From: Psococerastis gibbosa
Taxonomy: Eukaryota > Arthropoda > Insecta > Psocodea > Psocidae
DNA length: 64,000 bases
Direction of reading: 5' to 3'
NCBI GenBank assembly: GCA_963971405.1
Contig: OZ020489.1
Location: forward strand, 40,812,510 to 40,876,509
The notes under the pieces were generated by a model that worked only from the letters and a program-made list of their open reading frames with translations, was not told the DNA's origin and searched no databases. Position numbers and translations under genes: made by a program. Positions 41,039-52,925 of the stretch are shown piece after piece (the stretch's first letter is position 1; each line of letters begins with the position of its first letter).

Positions 41039-43427
41039 TTAGATATGATAGAGACTGCTAAAATACCTGTCAGAGTGTGCAAGTCGTAATATAAGTTAGC
41101 AGATTTTTGAGACCTAGTTGATTGGCTATGCTATGGAGGTGAATGATGCCTGACTACATGGAATCAAGAACAGGACTTAGGTCAGGGGGTTGAGACACAG
41201 CTACCTGAATCACAGAAAGGTCTAACTAGAGGAACACCATGCACAGTAGGAGGCGAGTCAGGGGCGGATCCAGCCCGTGATAACCTTGATTGTAAAAATA
41301 TTTCCTGTGAAAGTTGATTGTGTGCAAAAACGGGTAACGGAGGCCCCGGATAGTTTCTTACTAATGGCACAGGAGAGTATACAGTAGTATACCTGGCTAT
41401 GAAGGACATGTGGAACACGTCGGAAAGGGTTGTGGATGTGAAGGGGGTAGGTTCGAGAAACAAGTCATTATCGAGATGGAGATATACAGTATGGTGTAGT
41501 AGTATTAACAACAGCGCGGGTGTTGTGCCCATTGGGACGAAGTTCGGACTTTAACTGTTTATTGTGTTCGTATATCATTGGGAACAGCTGTCGCTGAAAT
41601 AGCGGCGGGGCTTCGGGGGGGGGGGGGGGGGGGTAGTTTTAGCAACTCCTGTTCAATGCTTTCCAACTATCTCTCACTTTACCCTCTAATAATTGCGTGA
41701 ACCGACCTGTTCGCCCAAGAAAGGAGTGTCTGCCTGCAAATAGAAGATTCTTTTCTACTTTAAGTACTGTAATATTTTTTTCATATGATTTGTGTGCCTC
41801 GCCGGTTGTGAGGTAAATTATTTTGTAGGACTATCATCGTGGCTCGGTGAGACATTCCCGGACTATTAGAAGTTCTCAATACATCATTCCAAATGTACGA
41901 AGGCAACCAAAAATAATACAACTTAACATATAAAAATTGACTTATTTCACTGACTGTGTTCACCATCTGCCAAATCGGTATAGTGGTAAGGCTTCATCAT
42001 TTTCTTTGGTAATACAATAGCAGGCATATGGCTGGTATAAAGGCAAAGCGGGAAAAGTTCATTTCAGTTAGTTTTTCAGCTAAGCCTTAGCCTACGGCCT
42101 TACCATGTTGAATCCATGACAGCAAAGTATGTTTCAAACTGCGGCTAACTTGGTACTGTGCACAGCGTTGGCAGGGGAACATGGTGGGACATGATGAGAC
42201 TATGCCAGTCAGTCTATGTGCGTGTCGAGTCCTGGTCACCTCTGATTTAATCGTGTGACATTAACATATTCCCCAAGTGGTTCGGAATCCACTATAATCA
42301 GTAGGTCCACCCTGTCAGTCAACTCCTCTTCTCACCGAGGTGAAGGAGTCTGCCCTTAGGGGGCCTCAAGTTAGCAAACAGACTCACTCCCCCCGCCAGG
42401 CTGACAGGGTTGCTTAAAGCAGAAATGCTGAAAGCAGGCGGTTGAAACAACAAACCACAGTTAATTTTTCAGGAGAGCCAAAAAAAAAACAGCAGCTAAG
42501 TGTCTTGTGCTTCCATTTAAACTCAATATTTGAACTAGGTTTACGCTGGGCTATGTCAGAATTAGCATTCTGATAATAAATTGAAGTGATAGATTTCAAC
42601 CAGACAAATGCATTGGTGCCGAAAATGCAGTTTCAGAAATTTGCAAACTTTGCCCGGTTTGCTTCTGTAACACTCATACTGTATATGGTAAATTTTAATT
42701 CCTATGAGCTTTAAAAATATCAAAGACAGTTTTTCGACAATTGGGGTTTGTTCTTAAGTATCCTTTGGTTCGTTATCTACCCCTGCCGTGTCTCAGACCA
42801 TGCATCAACAATTATGATGGAAATACGATGCTTTGGGTAGGTTAAAACGTTGCATGTTTCACCGTTTAATTTAATTTTAATTTAAATTTTAGTTTAATTA
42901 CCAGTTATTTTGTCGGTAACAACTTAAGGGGCTTTTTTTTAAACAAAAACTAAATATTGAAAACATTTCTGCCAGTTTTGTGCAGTAGATCCAAATTTTT
43001 AATTACCCTAGTTCCCGTCCCAAAAGCAAAGTCAAACCCGTAAGACCCCCCCCCCCTCTTACCCCTGCTTTCCACTGAACAACCCTTCACAACAGTAGCC
43101 TCTAGAGAAGGGTCATCAAGCTGTAGAGATATGGCTACGCCGCAGCCGAAATTAATACGCTGCGCTATACCAACTATTAGTCCATGTCATGGCCAGCACC
43201 CTAATTTGCTCTGACCATAGGGGGGGGGGGATTTCCTGTGGCTAGTAGAGAAGTTGCCCCCCGGGAAGATGCACGGGCCAATGGATAATTCGTCAAAGTC
43301 AGCTGTCCGAGCCCCCCGTCAAAGTTTGAGATCAAAGCCACTGCTAGGCTATTGGGACGGAGAGTTGTGATATAAGCTATCTACGGGTAATACACTAATA
43401 GTCTCATCATATCAGTCGGGAAATAGT
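41039..43427. other. No gene recognised
   Basis: About 2.4 kb. It contains a 19-base G run (41615-41633), a SINE-B scrap (42278-42300) and further C/G runs (43047, 43219). The 116-residue reverse frame at 41182-41532 has no recognisable domain, no splice context and low-complexity composition. Confidence 0.4.
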
Positions 43428-43640
43428 CTAGTTAGTAGACAACTGGGCGATGAATCGGATGAATGAGGTTCGAGACTTGGCATAAAAATAATATTTTGCC
43501 GGCCCCGGTCCACCCAGCACTTACAGGTACCTTACTTTCACCGATAGGGAATGAATGCGGATGTTGGGCATGTTGCTGACCACAATATCTCAAATAGATC
43601 AGTGTACTAGAGAGAGGGGGATCATCTACTAGTCCTCATA
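43428..43640 (+). mobile_element. Probable tRNA-derived SINE (family E)
   Basis: AGTCTAGTTAGTAGACAACT then GGTTCGAGACTTGGC (B-box-like), CCGGCCCCGGTCCACCCAGC, and ATGTTGGGCATGTTGCTGAC then CACAATATCTCAAATAGATC. The last part recurs at 14890-14950 (reverse) and 10425-10475. The A box is not convincing. Confidence 0.5.
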
Positions 43641-43708
43641 ATGTGTAGAGTATTAAACTTAAACAAATTTGCAAAATTTCCACAAAAATATATATAATTA
43701 AAAAAATT

Positions 43709-43760
43709 AAAAATTTGTTACAGCTGTTTCGGTGTTACACCATCATCAGACTAACAAGTT
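43709..43760 (-). ncRNA. Hammerhead-like motif of a second type
   Basis: Reverse strand: TTGTTAGT-CTGATGA-T-GGTG-TAA-CACC-GAAA-CAGCTGTA-ACAA. CTGATGA and GAAA are canonical. Stem II is GGTG/CACC, stem III is the palindrome ACAGCTGT, and stem I pairs with one mismatch. As in the PLE copies, a single T separates CTGATGA from stem II. The host element is not identified. Confidence 0.5.
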
Positions 43761-44300
43761 TCTACCTACATTAAGCTCTAAACCAATGGGAGGGGGAGGG
43801 GAACAGTTGCAGCCAGGTCGAGGAGTGGGGAGGGACAATATAATATATATTATAATTTGTATTTTTTTCTTCAAGTACAACAGTTACAATTTAATTACAT
43901 TTGGAAGGGGAGCCCAAAGGTCAAGTCCCGTGCTGGGCCCCCCTTTTACAAAAGTTAAAGTGAAATATAATAAATTTAAAATCTATAATCTTTACTACTA
44001 GATTTAATGAAAATAAATAAATAAATAAAATAAAAAGAATCAAACAAGATAATAATATAGCAAACAATAATAAAATGCAAGATAAAGAGTAAGATGAGGT
44101 ATAGTGTAAATATTTTAGTGTAAATATTATATATATACTGTACACACATCCACTCATATACATATACATACATATTGTATATACGGTATATATTGTATAT
44201 TGAATACGGTAGGTATAGTAGATTTCAAGTTGTGGTGGTGTGTCATTACAGAATCGCCACTCTGCTAATCCTGTGTTCGGGTCTGTATTAACTATTAAAT

Positions 44301-44560
44301 TTATAAATTGGTGTAGAGATATCTTGTTACTTCACGTTCAATTTTTTTTATGAAAGAGATTATTTTGATATTTTGAGGTATTCTGTTGTAAATTTTAACG
44401 GATGTTAAAAGGTGCGAGTGCTGAAAAACTGATGTCCTGTGTTCTGGAAGTTGTAGGGTGCGACCTGTGCCAAGTCTTGTTCCCATGTTATGGTTAGTAG
44501 TTCTGTAGTGTTCGTTTTTTGTAGTTGTCGTTGTCTGTATAGGGCCAGCTGTCTTTGCGT
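44301..44560 (-). mobile_element. LINE RT C-terminal fragment (Jockey/CR1-like)
   Basis: The reverse frame reads TTNHNMGTRLGTGRTLQLPE then HRTSVFQHSHLLTSVKIYNR and IPQNIKIISFIKKIEREVTR. It matches the usual LINE end H.T..F..S....GVKLYN.LP..IK...FKK...LL. The adjoining RT domain is missing. Confidence 0.75.
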
Positions 44561-44649
44561 ATGTCAAAGTCATAGGTGGGACATTTATTATGAAAGTTAT
44601 GTCATTTACCAGATTACAACAATTAAACAATGTTTTTTTATATTTCAAT

Positions 44650-44929
44650 ACACTCTAATCTGTGTAATAGCTTCCGTTTCCTGCAGTCATGTAAACTTTT
44701 AAAAGTTTAAAAGGAGGACTAGTCCTCATGTCTAGATTTTCGTTGGGTTCTCATCCCACTGTTTATTTTTTTTTTATTTTTAGGTTACTTAGACTTCAGC
44801 ATCATCTGGTTCAAATAAATAAATAAATACCGGGGATACCAATACTCGTAGAGATGCATAAATTTAAATTTCAAATATTTTAATGTTTATTTGTTTCCTT
44901 CAATTATAAAAAAATGCAACCATTCTCTT
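44650..44929. other. No gene recognised
   Basis: Low-complexity AT-rich sequence. A (AAAT)n tract is at 44813-44827, followed by unassigned sequence up to the family J fragment at 44930. Confidence 0.5.
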
Positions 44930-45060
44930 GTATTCCTATAATTTATTAATTTGAATTTCCCGCGCATATTTTAACACGTGACACCTTACTAATGCGGTAT
45001 TAATTAATAAACCCCCTGTATTATGTTCATCCCAAATCGCCATAATTGGGCTGCAGGAAT
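44930..45060 (+). repeat. Diverged right part of family J element
   Basis: TTTGAATTTCCCGCGCATAT, CTTACTAATGCGGTATTAAT and CCAAATCGCCATAAT parallel 20970-21122 (TTTGAATTTTCCGCGCATAA, CCCCGGTATTAAAATTGCCA). Confidence 0.5.
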
Positions 45061-46075
45061 AAGTTAATACTTATGCTACTAGAATTCTCTGCTATAGTGA
45101 CTTCCTTTTACCTACAGTATATTCTCCTTCAAATATCCCTTTGAACTATTTCTAGTCTAATAATATTGAGTTTTAACATTTGATTAATAGTTCGGTCACC
45201 AGCCTTCAAATGGTGGCAGCTTTATGTTCTAAGGCTTACTTTCATTATTCGTATTTAATCATTTCAATATTGTATTACTTTTCCAAATTATTTATTCCTT
45301 TTGGTTATTGGTTAGCAAGTAAAGAAGTGGAATGTTATAAAAGGTAAATTGTTCTTTCACTCAAATATCAAGCAAGTTCTCAATTCCTACAAATCTACTA
45401 AGGGAGGTGGGGTGTTATTATGTCTTAACAGTGTCTATATTTTACGTTCACTATGAAGTTGATAGCGTACGTAGTGTAGTACGATATATATATATCATAT
45501 ATATATACTGTACATGCACACAGAATAAAAATCCCCTGCCCAATGCCTATTTTCAAAAGCTTCGCTGTAATTTAAAACTTCTAAGCACCCAGGGGAAAAA
45601 TGCCTTGGAGATCGAGTTGCCGCCAAAATTCAAAAAGTTTCATTTACAGCTGAAAAAGAGAATAGTAGCCCTCGAGGTATACCTACCTAGATGCTATCAT
45701 CTCAAATTTCATCTCAAATTGGAAATATACAGGGGAGAAAATGAAATGGCTTATGGCGAACTCATATTGAGATTTAATCCACGGAGAGATAGACAGGGCA
45801 GGCCTGGGGGAGGGGGGGGGGGGGGGTAAGGTCTCGCACCGATCATCCCCCCCCCTCCCTACAACAAATTGAATTTCCCCGCGAAACGAGAAAATTGATC
45901 AAAATCCGTAAAAATGAAATCAACACCACCTCCGGTATTCTAGACACAACCAATCTCCCCGTTTTTTTTTTTTTTTTTTTTTTAAATACTTTGCATTCAT
46001 TTAAAAAAAATTGAATGGAAATGGATTTTAGGATGACCTTTAGCCGCCCACATTCTACTTCTATTAATGCCACTT
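45061..46075. other. No gene recognised
   Basis: Contains a TA-rich tract at 45483-45510, G/C runs at 45807-45855 and a T run at 45962-45983. The 140-residue + frame 45407-45829 ends in a poly-Gly stretch encoded by the G run and has no domain; probably not a gene. Confidence 0.45.
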
Positions 46076-46310
46076 CTATCGAAGATTGCCGGCCATCATG
46101 GCACTTTGTACCTTAGAGACTGTTCCTCTGTAAAGGGAAGTTGTGCTCTTGCCAAATAACTGCCTCAGGTTTGTCAACCAGGAGGCTTCAAGCAGAAGGA
46201 GATATTTTTCGTTCCTCTTCACATGACCGAAGTATGTTAGTTTCGGCTCCTTAACCGTCAGCAAGAGCTGAAGAGGAAGGCGCAGGCCCGAGATAGCTGG
46301 AGGAATTGCT
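46076..46310 (-). mobile_element. LINE C-terminal tail fragment
   Basis: The reverse frame includes KLTYFGHVKRNEKYLLLLEA then SWLTNLRQLFGKSTTSLYRG and VQSAMMAGNLR. This is a widely seen insect retroelement tail (FGHxxRN..KY..L, SWLKNLR.WFGK.T.EL.R). An internal deletion has removed the segment between LLLEA and SWL. Confidence 0.8.
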
Positions 46311-46374
46311 GCCAACCAATCGTTGAGATTTTTACCTCAGAAGAAGAAGAATTTTAGATAGGCCTTCTTTGCTA

Positions 46375-46520
46375 TGGTCATTGCGTCCTCTTCAAACCAT
46401 GCGATCGGAGACATGTCGTAACTCAATGCCGGCATTATCGAAAGAGGCGACGAGTTCAATCTGATACATTCATTTGTCAATTAATTGCTTGTATGCGATT
46501 AATTTTTAATAAAGGAAAAG
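46375..46520 (+). repeat. SINE-D candidate, copy 1
   Basis: CCATGCGATCGGAGACATGT, CGTAACTCAATGCCGGCATT, GATACATTCATTTG and TTGTATGCGATTAATTTTTA match 51740-51900 and 52060-52200. Confidence 0.6.
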
Positions 46521-46865
46521 ACATTGTAGCGAGAAAAATTGCTGAAATTCAACTGGTTTTAGTATTGTTCTGTTCGCACTTGTGTTGCAACCCTGTTATT
46601 AGTTAATTTATTGATTTCGGTCGTCCTGCATACTATACTGTTCGGATATTATAAAGCTGCGGTGTCCCATTGACTTGTTATCCAGTGCGTATGGCGATTT
46701 TGCCAGTTTAATTGGCAATTAAAAAGGTTTTTTCTGTAGTTAATGGGAGAGACGCCCTTCCTAGATTGATTTTTGTATACTGTGTTAACATAGGAATTAA
46801 TCTACTACGGGTAAGTTCGAGTAATGTTATCTTCAAGATTATTTTAAATATTCTTTTTTACTATT

Positions 46866-47095
46866 AATACGACTCGTATCTGTACATGGTTAAGTCATGC
46901 TTTTGCCTGTTTCATTGTGTCAATGGTAACCTTGCCTCAGCATTTCCATTATCGCTTTAGCCGGTGTAGTTTGACATCGAGGATGTATACCAGTTTGCCA
47001 ATGGCCCAAAATCCTTACGGAAATAATACAAATATTGTCTGATATCCATAGGGTTGTTGGCATTGGACAAGGGACCAAAGAGCAACTTTTAAGAA
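46866..47095 (-). repeat. Family F repeat, reverse copy
   Basis: ACTCGTATCTGTACATGGTT, GCCTGTTTCATTGTGTCAAT, ATCGAGGATGTATACCAGTT and TGTTGGCATTGGACAAGG are the reverse of 31207-31445 in order. Confidence 0.75.
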
Positions 47096-48426
47096 GGCCT
47101 GGGTGCATAAAGGAGTCATCAAATACATTGACAATTTCCTGTCCAGCGTATATTAGACTATCCAGTGGCACTTTGTAGTTAGTTACCGGAATGAGATTGG
47201 CCAGACTTTGTTAACATACTGTTTAACTAAAAAAATTCATTTGTGTAAAATAACCATTTTTTAAGTACTTGGGACATTTTTAAAGTTGGGAAATGCGCTA
47301 AAAATGTGTGTCCACACCAAAAATAATATTTCATGATTTTTGCTCGCCTAAACTAAAAGACTGATCACTTTGGCGGTAGTGTCATATATTGCAACAACTA
47401 TCCATCTTACATTTTGTGATGTCTTGAGCTGTTAACACGATGTTTTTGGACTGTCTGTGCCATTAGACCTGATTGCTACGTCATGAGTGCAACGTTAAGA
47501 AATAATTTAGAAAGGCCCGTGAAAACGTATCACATATCGCCATATATCAATCAATCAATCAATCAATATCATGCAATTCAGATTTGTCAATGTTTTTGGT
47601 AATGACTCAAAAACGTCCTTCTGGACATTATTTTAATTTTATTATTACTCTGTGGTTTTTCAACTACCCTGTGTACCCGGCCTTACCAGCACAGTACCTA
47701 TACATTTCCAATTGACCTACTTTCCCTCCAAAGGCTAAACCGCTTCCGGGGTTTTCTTAGTCTTCGGTTTACCCTTCCTCAATGTAAACTTGCGACGCCA
47801 ACTAAAACTCCTCCATGCTTGCATTAATTGACTCGAAGAATCGATATCGGCTGTGTGTGTATCTCGAGTCTCGAAACTGCTTGTGTTTTGTTTATATAGC
47901 TCTGCTTTCTTCCATCTCGGTCCTGTTATTGACTTTTAACGTCTTCATTCCTGAAATTTGCCTTTGAATTCTTTCCCGTTTCTTTCAAGTTCTCCAATTT
48001 TATTTCGCACAGGCTCCGATATTTATCGTTTTTATATTGGTACGCTTCTATGTAATAAGTTAGGTTTCTCAATTTTATGTAATTTCGCAGGTTTGATAAG
48101 TTTCCGGAGATACTGCTCCCATACTTTTCGGTATAATCTATACATGCAGGATGTTCCAAACCAGCCGGACAAGAATTTTGAAAAATTAGATACCAATGTC
48201 GGGGTCAAACCATCTTTTGGTAGAATTGAGTATTTTTACAAAGCTGAAAAATCTGATGATACCAACCTGACACGCTTATCTTACGAGTCAGGTTCATGAA
48301 AAAGCTCCTAATGTACAGTAGGTCCAGCTCAAGTCGTAATTCTATTTAGAAAATCCAGAGGGAAGACGATTGTGCTGATTATATCCGATTTTTAAGGATC
48401 AGGTTTATAATTAGCTTTCCTAATTA
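47096..48426. other. No gene recognised
   Basis: Contains a (TCAA)n tract at 47547-47567. The 113-residue + frame at 47958-48299 has no recognisable domain; both strands are open over part of it, which suggests chance. Confidence 0.4.
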
Positions 48427-48810
48427 GGTGGCCATTCCATTGACCGGCTAGGGCTATTTCCAAAAACGGTGACGTGGTAGCAGACGTTCAAGACTTAGAT
48501 GGCGTTTCCACCGACCTCGCATTGCAGAATTGATGGAAATGTTTATTTTCCTCTATGCCATAGTTAAAATTGATCAATGATCATACAGTAAAATCACAAA
48601 CAAACAAACTAAAATTAAAAAATGGCGTCATGGGATATGTTAAGTACAAACATTTTAATAGATTTCTATAAAAAGAAAAATTCTAATTTCCGTCAATGTC
48701 ATTTGCATTCTGCAATGCGAGATCGGTGGAAACGCAACCTAAGTCTTGAATGTCTGCTACCACGTCACCGTTTTTGGAAATAGCCCTAGCCGGTCAATGG
48801 AATGGGCACC
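48427..48810 (-). mobile_element. MITE copy M8
   Basis: The ends GGTGGCCATTCCATTGACCGG and CCGGTCAATGGAATGGGCACC have one mismatch. Flanks are TTA (48424-48426) and TAA (48811-48813). The interior is almost identical to M7 and M9. Confidence 0.9.
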
Positions 48811-50119
48811 TAATAAGTCTATTTTATTTGATTATGTAACTTGACATACAGGTATACAGGGTATGTTTTCATTTGAAAATTTCACTTCTGTGCCCCCATA
48901 AAACCAACCTTTCCAGTTTCGAAAAAATTTAATCATACCAAAAAACAGTTTGATTCCAACCCCCCAAGTATCCTAAAAGGAAAGTTCAGCTAAGGTGGGT
49001 GTACTTATCAATAAACATTATAACTGAAACTTTATGATAAGAAATTACGAACAAAAAAGGTTCTTCATAAAAGATTGTTCTGAACAGCCAGTGATAAAAC
49101 TAGTCTTACTGTATCATTAAATATTACCCCAAAGACTCTGTATATTAAAGTGCTCTGAACGAATTGAGAATAACGCTAAGAAATTATTGTAGAAGTTATT
49201 CTAGTTTAATGTTGAGATTTTATCATATTTTTTATCTAATTTATGAAAATTATTTTCCAAGTTTTTCTTTTGTCGTAAAATTTGTGTGAATGCTCCATAA
49301 TTTTCTGTTTTTTTTTTTTCGTTAGATGTAACAAAGGAGTGTTTTATTTTAGTTGGAAATGTTGTCAATAGAGTTTTGTAGTAATGTTTTATCGGTTTTT
49401 TGAAAGAGTTATTTTGAGCTTTGGTAAAAAGTGTATTATGGAGAATATTGAAAGTATTTCAATGGCTATTTCTCGTTGAATTTCTCTTTTTTTACTTATT
49501 CTATTCAGCCCAGTTCATAAATATAATTATTTATTGAAGAGTAAAAGGTTGAACTGAGAGGGGAACGTGTGAGCATATGGTCTGTTTCATATTTAAAACC
49601 AATTGCTTTACTTATCTTATTTGCTTTGTTGTATGGTGCTAAATGTGCTAAAATTTCATTTCTTTAAAAGTACTTTTTATTTTTTATTTAATACAATTAA
49701 ATTTCACAGGAAATCTATAAAACCATAAATGAGATGTCATAAAGTAGAAGAAATGTTCCTCTAATTTTCTTTACATAGTATTTGGCCATCACTAACATCC
49801 ACAGTTTCGGACCACCAGGCATCCTCAATGTCCGTTTTTTTTATTTGTTATTTTTATAGCAAATCATGATTATTATTTATGGCAAATCTGTGTTAGTTAC
49901 AGCTATATAATTTACATTAAAATGTAGAGGAACATTTCTTCTTCTTTATGACATCACAATTATGGTTCTACAATCGATACTAAGTCAAAAACGGGTAAAG
50001 AGAGACGCAATGGAAAAACTTCGCTGTTAGATTTGAGGCCCAAATTGTGGTTTTCATAGAAGCGACACTTTATTTCGTTGTTTATGCTTCATTGTAGTTC
50101 CTTAACTTTCTTTCGTTTT
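48811..50119. other. No gene recognised
   Basis: AT-rich. At about 49820 the words GGCATCCTCAATGTCCGTTT repeat the flank of the repeat at 2409-2428. AATGTAGAGGAACATTTCTT at 49921 is loosely inverted relative to AGAAGAAATGTTCCTCTAAT at 49747, a possible degenerate inverted repeat of about 195 bp. Confidence 0.45.
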
Positions 50120-50340
50120 AAATAAATAAATAATAAATAAATATTGTTTTTTTTTGTTCTATTACTAAGCCAACTTAGCGGAGTTTGGGCTATAATGCCC
50201 TCTCTTACACTCACCTAGGAAGATCCGCGACAACCTGCTTTACATGCCCTCCGAAGCATGGCCAGAAAATATAGCAAGTGTGGGACTCGAACCGACAACC
50301 TTTAGGGTGAAAGTCGGACTCGTACCACTACTTTACATGT
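50120..50340 (-). mobile_element. tRNA-derived SINE-A, copy 6
   Basis: Reverse strand: perfect B box GGTTCGAGTCC, A box TAAAGTAGTGG (one change), GCTTCGGAGGGCATGTAAAG and GGGCATTATAGCCCAAACTC. The downstream tail is (AAATA)n-rich. Confidence 0.87.
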
Positions 50341-50469
50341 ACTTTTAGTTTCGCTTCTATGAAAATCTGAATTTTGGCCTCAAATCTTATCAGTGTAGCT
50401 TTGCACAGATCCACCCATGCGACCCTATTACGGCATAACGGTACTGGTGAGATTTGTTTGGTGTTTTGA

Positions 50470-51200
50470 GTGGCCTGCTCGACAACACCTCCAGCCATCT
50501 TAATTTTGTACAGCGCTCCACCATCTACGGACTCCCAACTCGCGAAGGACAATTTCCAACTCATCGTTCCAGCGTTTTCCCCTCCACTTCCTTCTTCTTC
50601 TGGCTCTACAGCCCTTGTTGAGCTGTGGCTTGCTCGACAACACCTCCAGCCATCTTAATTTTTTACAACGCTCCACCATCTACGGACTCCCAACTCGCGA
50701 AGGTCAGTTTCCAACTCATCGTTCCAGCGTTTTCCCCTCCACTTCCTTCTTCTTCTGGCTCTACAGCCCTTGTTGAGCTGTGGCCTGCTCGACAACACCT
50801 CCAGCCATCTTAATTTTGTACAACGCTCCACCATCTACGGACTCCCAACTCGCGAAGGACAATTTCCAACTCATCGTTCCAGCGTTTTCCCCTCCACTTC
50901 CTTCTTCTTCTGGCTCTACAGCCCTTGTTGAGCTGTGGCCTGCTCGACAACACCTCCAGCCATCTTAATTTTGTACAACGCTCCACCATCTACGAACTCC
51001 CAACTCGCGAAGGTCAGTTTCCAACTCATCGTTCCAGCGTTTTCCCCTCCACTTCCTTCTTCTTCTTTTTCTTCTGGCTCTACTGCCCTTGTTGAGCTTT
51101 GGCCTGTTCGACAACACTCCCGCAGTCATCTCGATTTTGTACAACGCTCCACCAACTTCCAACTCATCCTTCCAGCGTTTTCCCCTCCGCTTGCTTCTCA
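50470..51200 (-). mobile_element. LINE C-terminal tail amplified as a 155 bp tandem array
   Basis: The reverse strand encodes GKRWNDELETDLRELGVRRW then WSVVQN and GGVVEQA, a LINE ORF2 end. A 155 bp unit (ACAACACCTCCAGCCATCTT...CTGGCTCTACAGCCCTTGTT) begins near 50482, 50637, 50792 and 50947, and a fifth degenerate unit follows with an expanded (TTC)n. The four units differ at only a few positions. 155 is not a multiple of 3. Confidence 0.88.
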
Positions 51201-51720
51201 ATAAATATGTGCTGGAAATATTTCCAGTCAGATGAGCAATTGCTCACTTTTTGGAAAGTCCTCCACACCAGTCCTCTTCTTTGCGCTATATATACGTTTT
51301 GCTAAAGGCAACCATTTATTAAAGTGTTCTGAAAACTTTTAGCAAGACACTCCAATTATAATGTTCCTTCCCGCCCCCGCCCCCCTTAAATAAAATTACT
51401 CTAGATGTAATTTATACTTTCCGCCATTTTCTGCAGGCCCCGGTTATTTATTGCTGCCGTCAATATCTTGGGGGCTGCCTGATTTGGTTAGAGAACTTCC
51501 CCCCCCCCCCCGCCCCACAATGTAGCGGAAAGTTTTACTTCTTTTTTGAAAAGTGTGAAAAGTTGCCAGTGCCCACCTGCTTTGATTGATGATTCTATTG
51601 AATTTAGAGTCAATGTTTTTTAACTTCTTTTTTTTTAAGACGGAGCCCTTATTATTGTAAGTAAAACTTAGGGTAGCTAACACTAGTGGTTTTTAATTTT
51701 ATTCTTAGGGCTTTGCAAAC

Positions 51721-51905
51721 CACCCTTTGATCGACTTCGATGGCCAGGTGGTAACGTGCTTGCACTTGTGCGAGTCTTTACACGCCATGCGATCGGAGAC
51801 GTGTCGTAGCTCAACACGGGTACTAACCTACAGAGGCGACTGAAGAGTCAATCGGATACATTCATTAAATTGTTTGTATGCTATTAATCTTTTTAAAAAA
51901 AATAA
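51721..51905 (+). repeat. SINE-D candidate, copy 2
   Basis: GACTTCGATGGCCAGGTGGT holds an A-box-like TGGCCAGGTGG. It continues GCTTGCACTTGTGCGAGTCT, GCGATCGGAGACGTGTCGTA and TTGTATGCTATTAATC and ends with an A-rich tail. The B box is not clear. Confidence 0.6.
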
Positions 51906-52017
51906 AAAAATGCCTCCGTAAGGAATACTGGACTGTACAGACCTGTTCCAATGCATGGAGGAGGGACTTCGACCCGGGAGAACGCGATTTATTTATTTAT
52001 TGAAATGATTCAAATCT

Positions 52018-52210
52018 TTAATAGCTTGCTTAGTTAAGCGACTTCGGTGTCAATGTGGTAGCTTGCTTGTACTTGTGCGAGTATCTACACACAGACGTGT
52101 CGTAACTCGACACAAGGACCTATTAGGTGACTTAGTGAGGCGATTGAAGAGGTTAATCATTCATTAAATTGTTTGTATGAGATTTAACCTTTTTATAAAA
52201 AATAAGAAGT
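52018..52210 (+). repeat. SINE-D candidate, copy 3
   Basis: Same family as 51721-51905, lying about 110 bp after it: TGCTTGTACTTGTGCGAGTA, CAGACGTGTCGTAACTCGAC, TTGTATGAGATTTAACC and an A-rich tail. Confidence 0.6.
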
Positions 52211-52741
52211 ATTAAATTACGGGCTGCTAATTTCCTACGGGACGTAACACTCTTAAAATAAAAGTGTTTATATGTTTTAAATTATATCCATAATAAAAAC
52301 TATATGCAGTAAAACTACATCTCTAGGAAATGAGGTAATGAAAATTGTATTTTGAAAATATGAAAATTGAAGCTACAGGAGCGTCAGCAATAGCTGATTA
52401 AATGCTTCTGCCCACAATCGAGGAAACGTAATTGAATATTGCTAATGAAATTGGAGTTGGCTCATAAAATGGATATTGCCTGAAAAACCTACGAAACCAA
52501 ATAATCAAATATGGCGGACAGCAATACAGCGAGCCAATATCGAGTATAGTGGTCGTAGGAAATGTTTGATTTCCCCCATATATTGGGTAAATATTATTAT
52601 TTTGTTGCCAATGGTAATATTTTGTTGATTGGAATTTGGAATCCATCAAATGGCATGATTGTGTGGTATTGATAGGCTGATATTGGGGAATTGCCGATGA
52701 TATTGGATGCAATATTGATGATGGTTTTAGTTTGCAGGAAT
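52211..52741. other. No gene recognised
   Basis: AT-rich. The 179-residue reverse frame at 52398-52937 runs through the family F repeat at its start and has no recognised domain or splice support, so I do not call it a gene. Confidence 0.45.
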
Positions 52742-52925
52742 TCTTGCGGCCCCGGGCCTGCGTCTTATAGTAGCGTGGCCAAATTGGTCCTTGCCCAATG
52801 CCAACGACCCCGTAGATTTCGGACATCATTTCTATTGTTTCCGTATTAATTTTTGGCCAGTAGCAAACTGGTATACGTTTTCGATGTGAACCTACGACGG
52901 GCTGCAAGCGATAATGAACAATGGA
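52742..52925 (+). repeat. Family F repeat, copy 5
   Basis: CCTTGCCCAATGCCAACGAC, TTTCGGACATCATTTCTATT, AGCAAACTGGTATACGTTTT and GGGCTGCAAGCGATAATG. Confidence 0.75.

Noticed and set aside
41182-41532. 116-residue reverse frame
   Set aside because: No recognisable domain, Pro/Ser/Leu-rich composition, and no splice or promoter context.
45407-45829. 140-residue + frame
   Set aside because: It begins in a TA-rich tract and ends in a G-run poly-Gly; no domain or conservation signal.
50470-51204. Series of 62-residue + frames with MACSTTPPAILI
   Set aside because: These are antisense shadows of the tandemly repeated LINE tail on the reverse strand.
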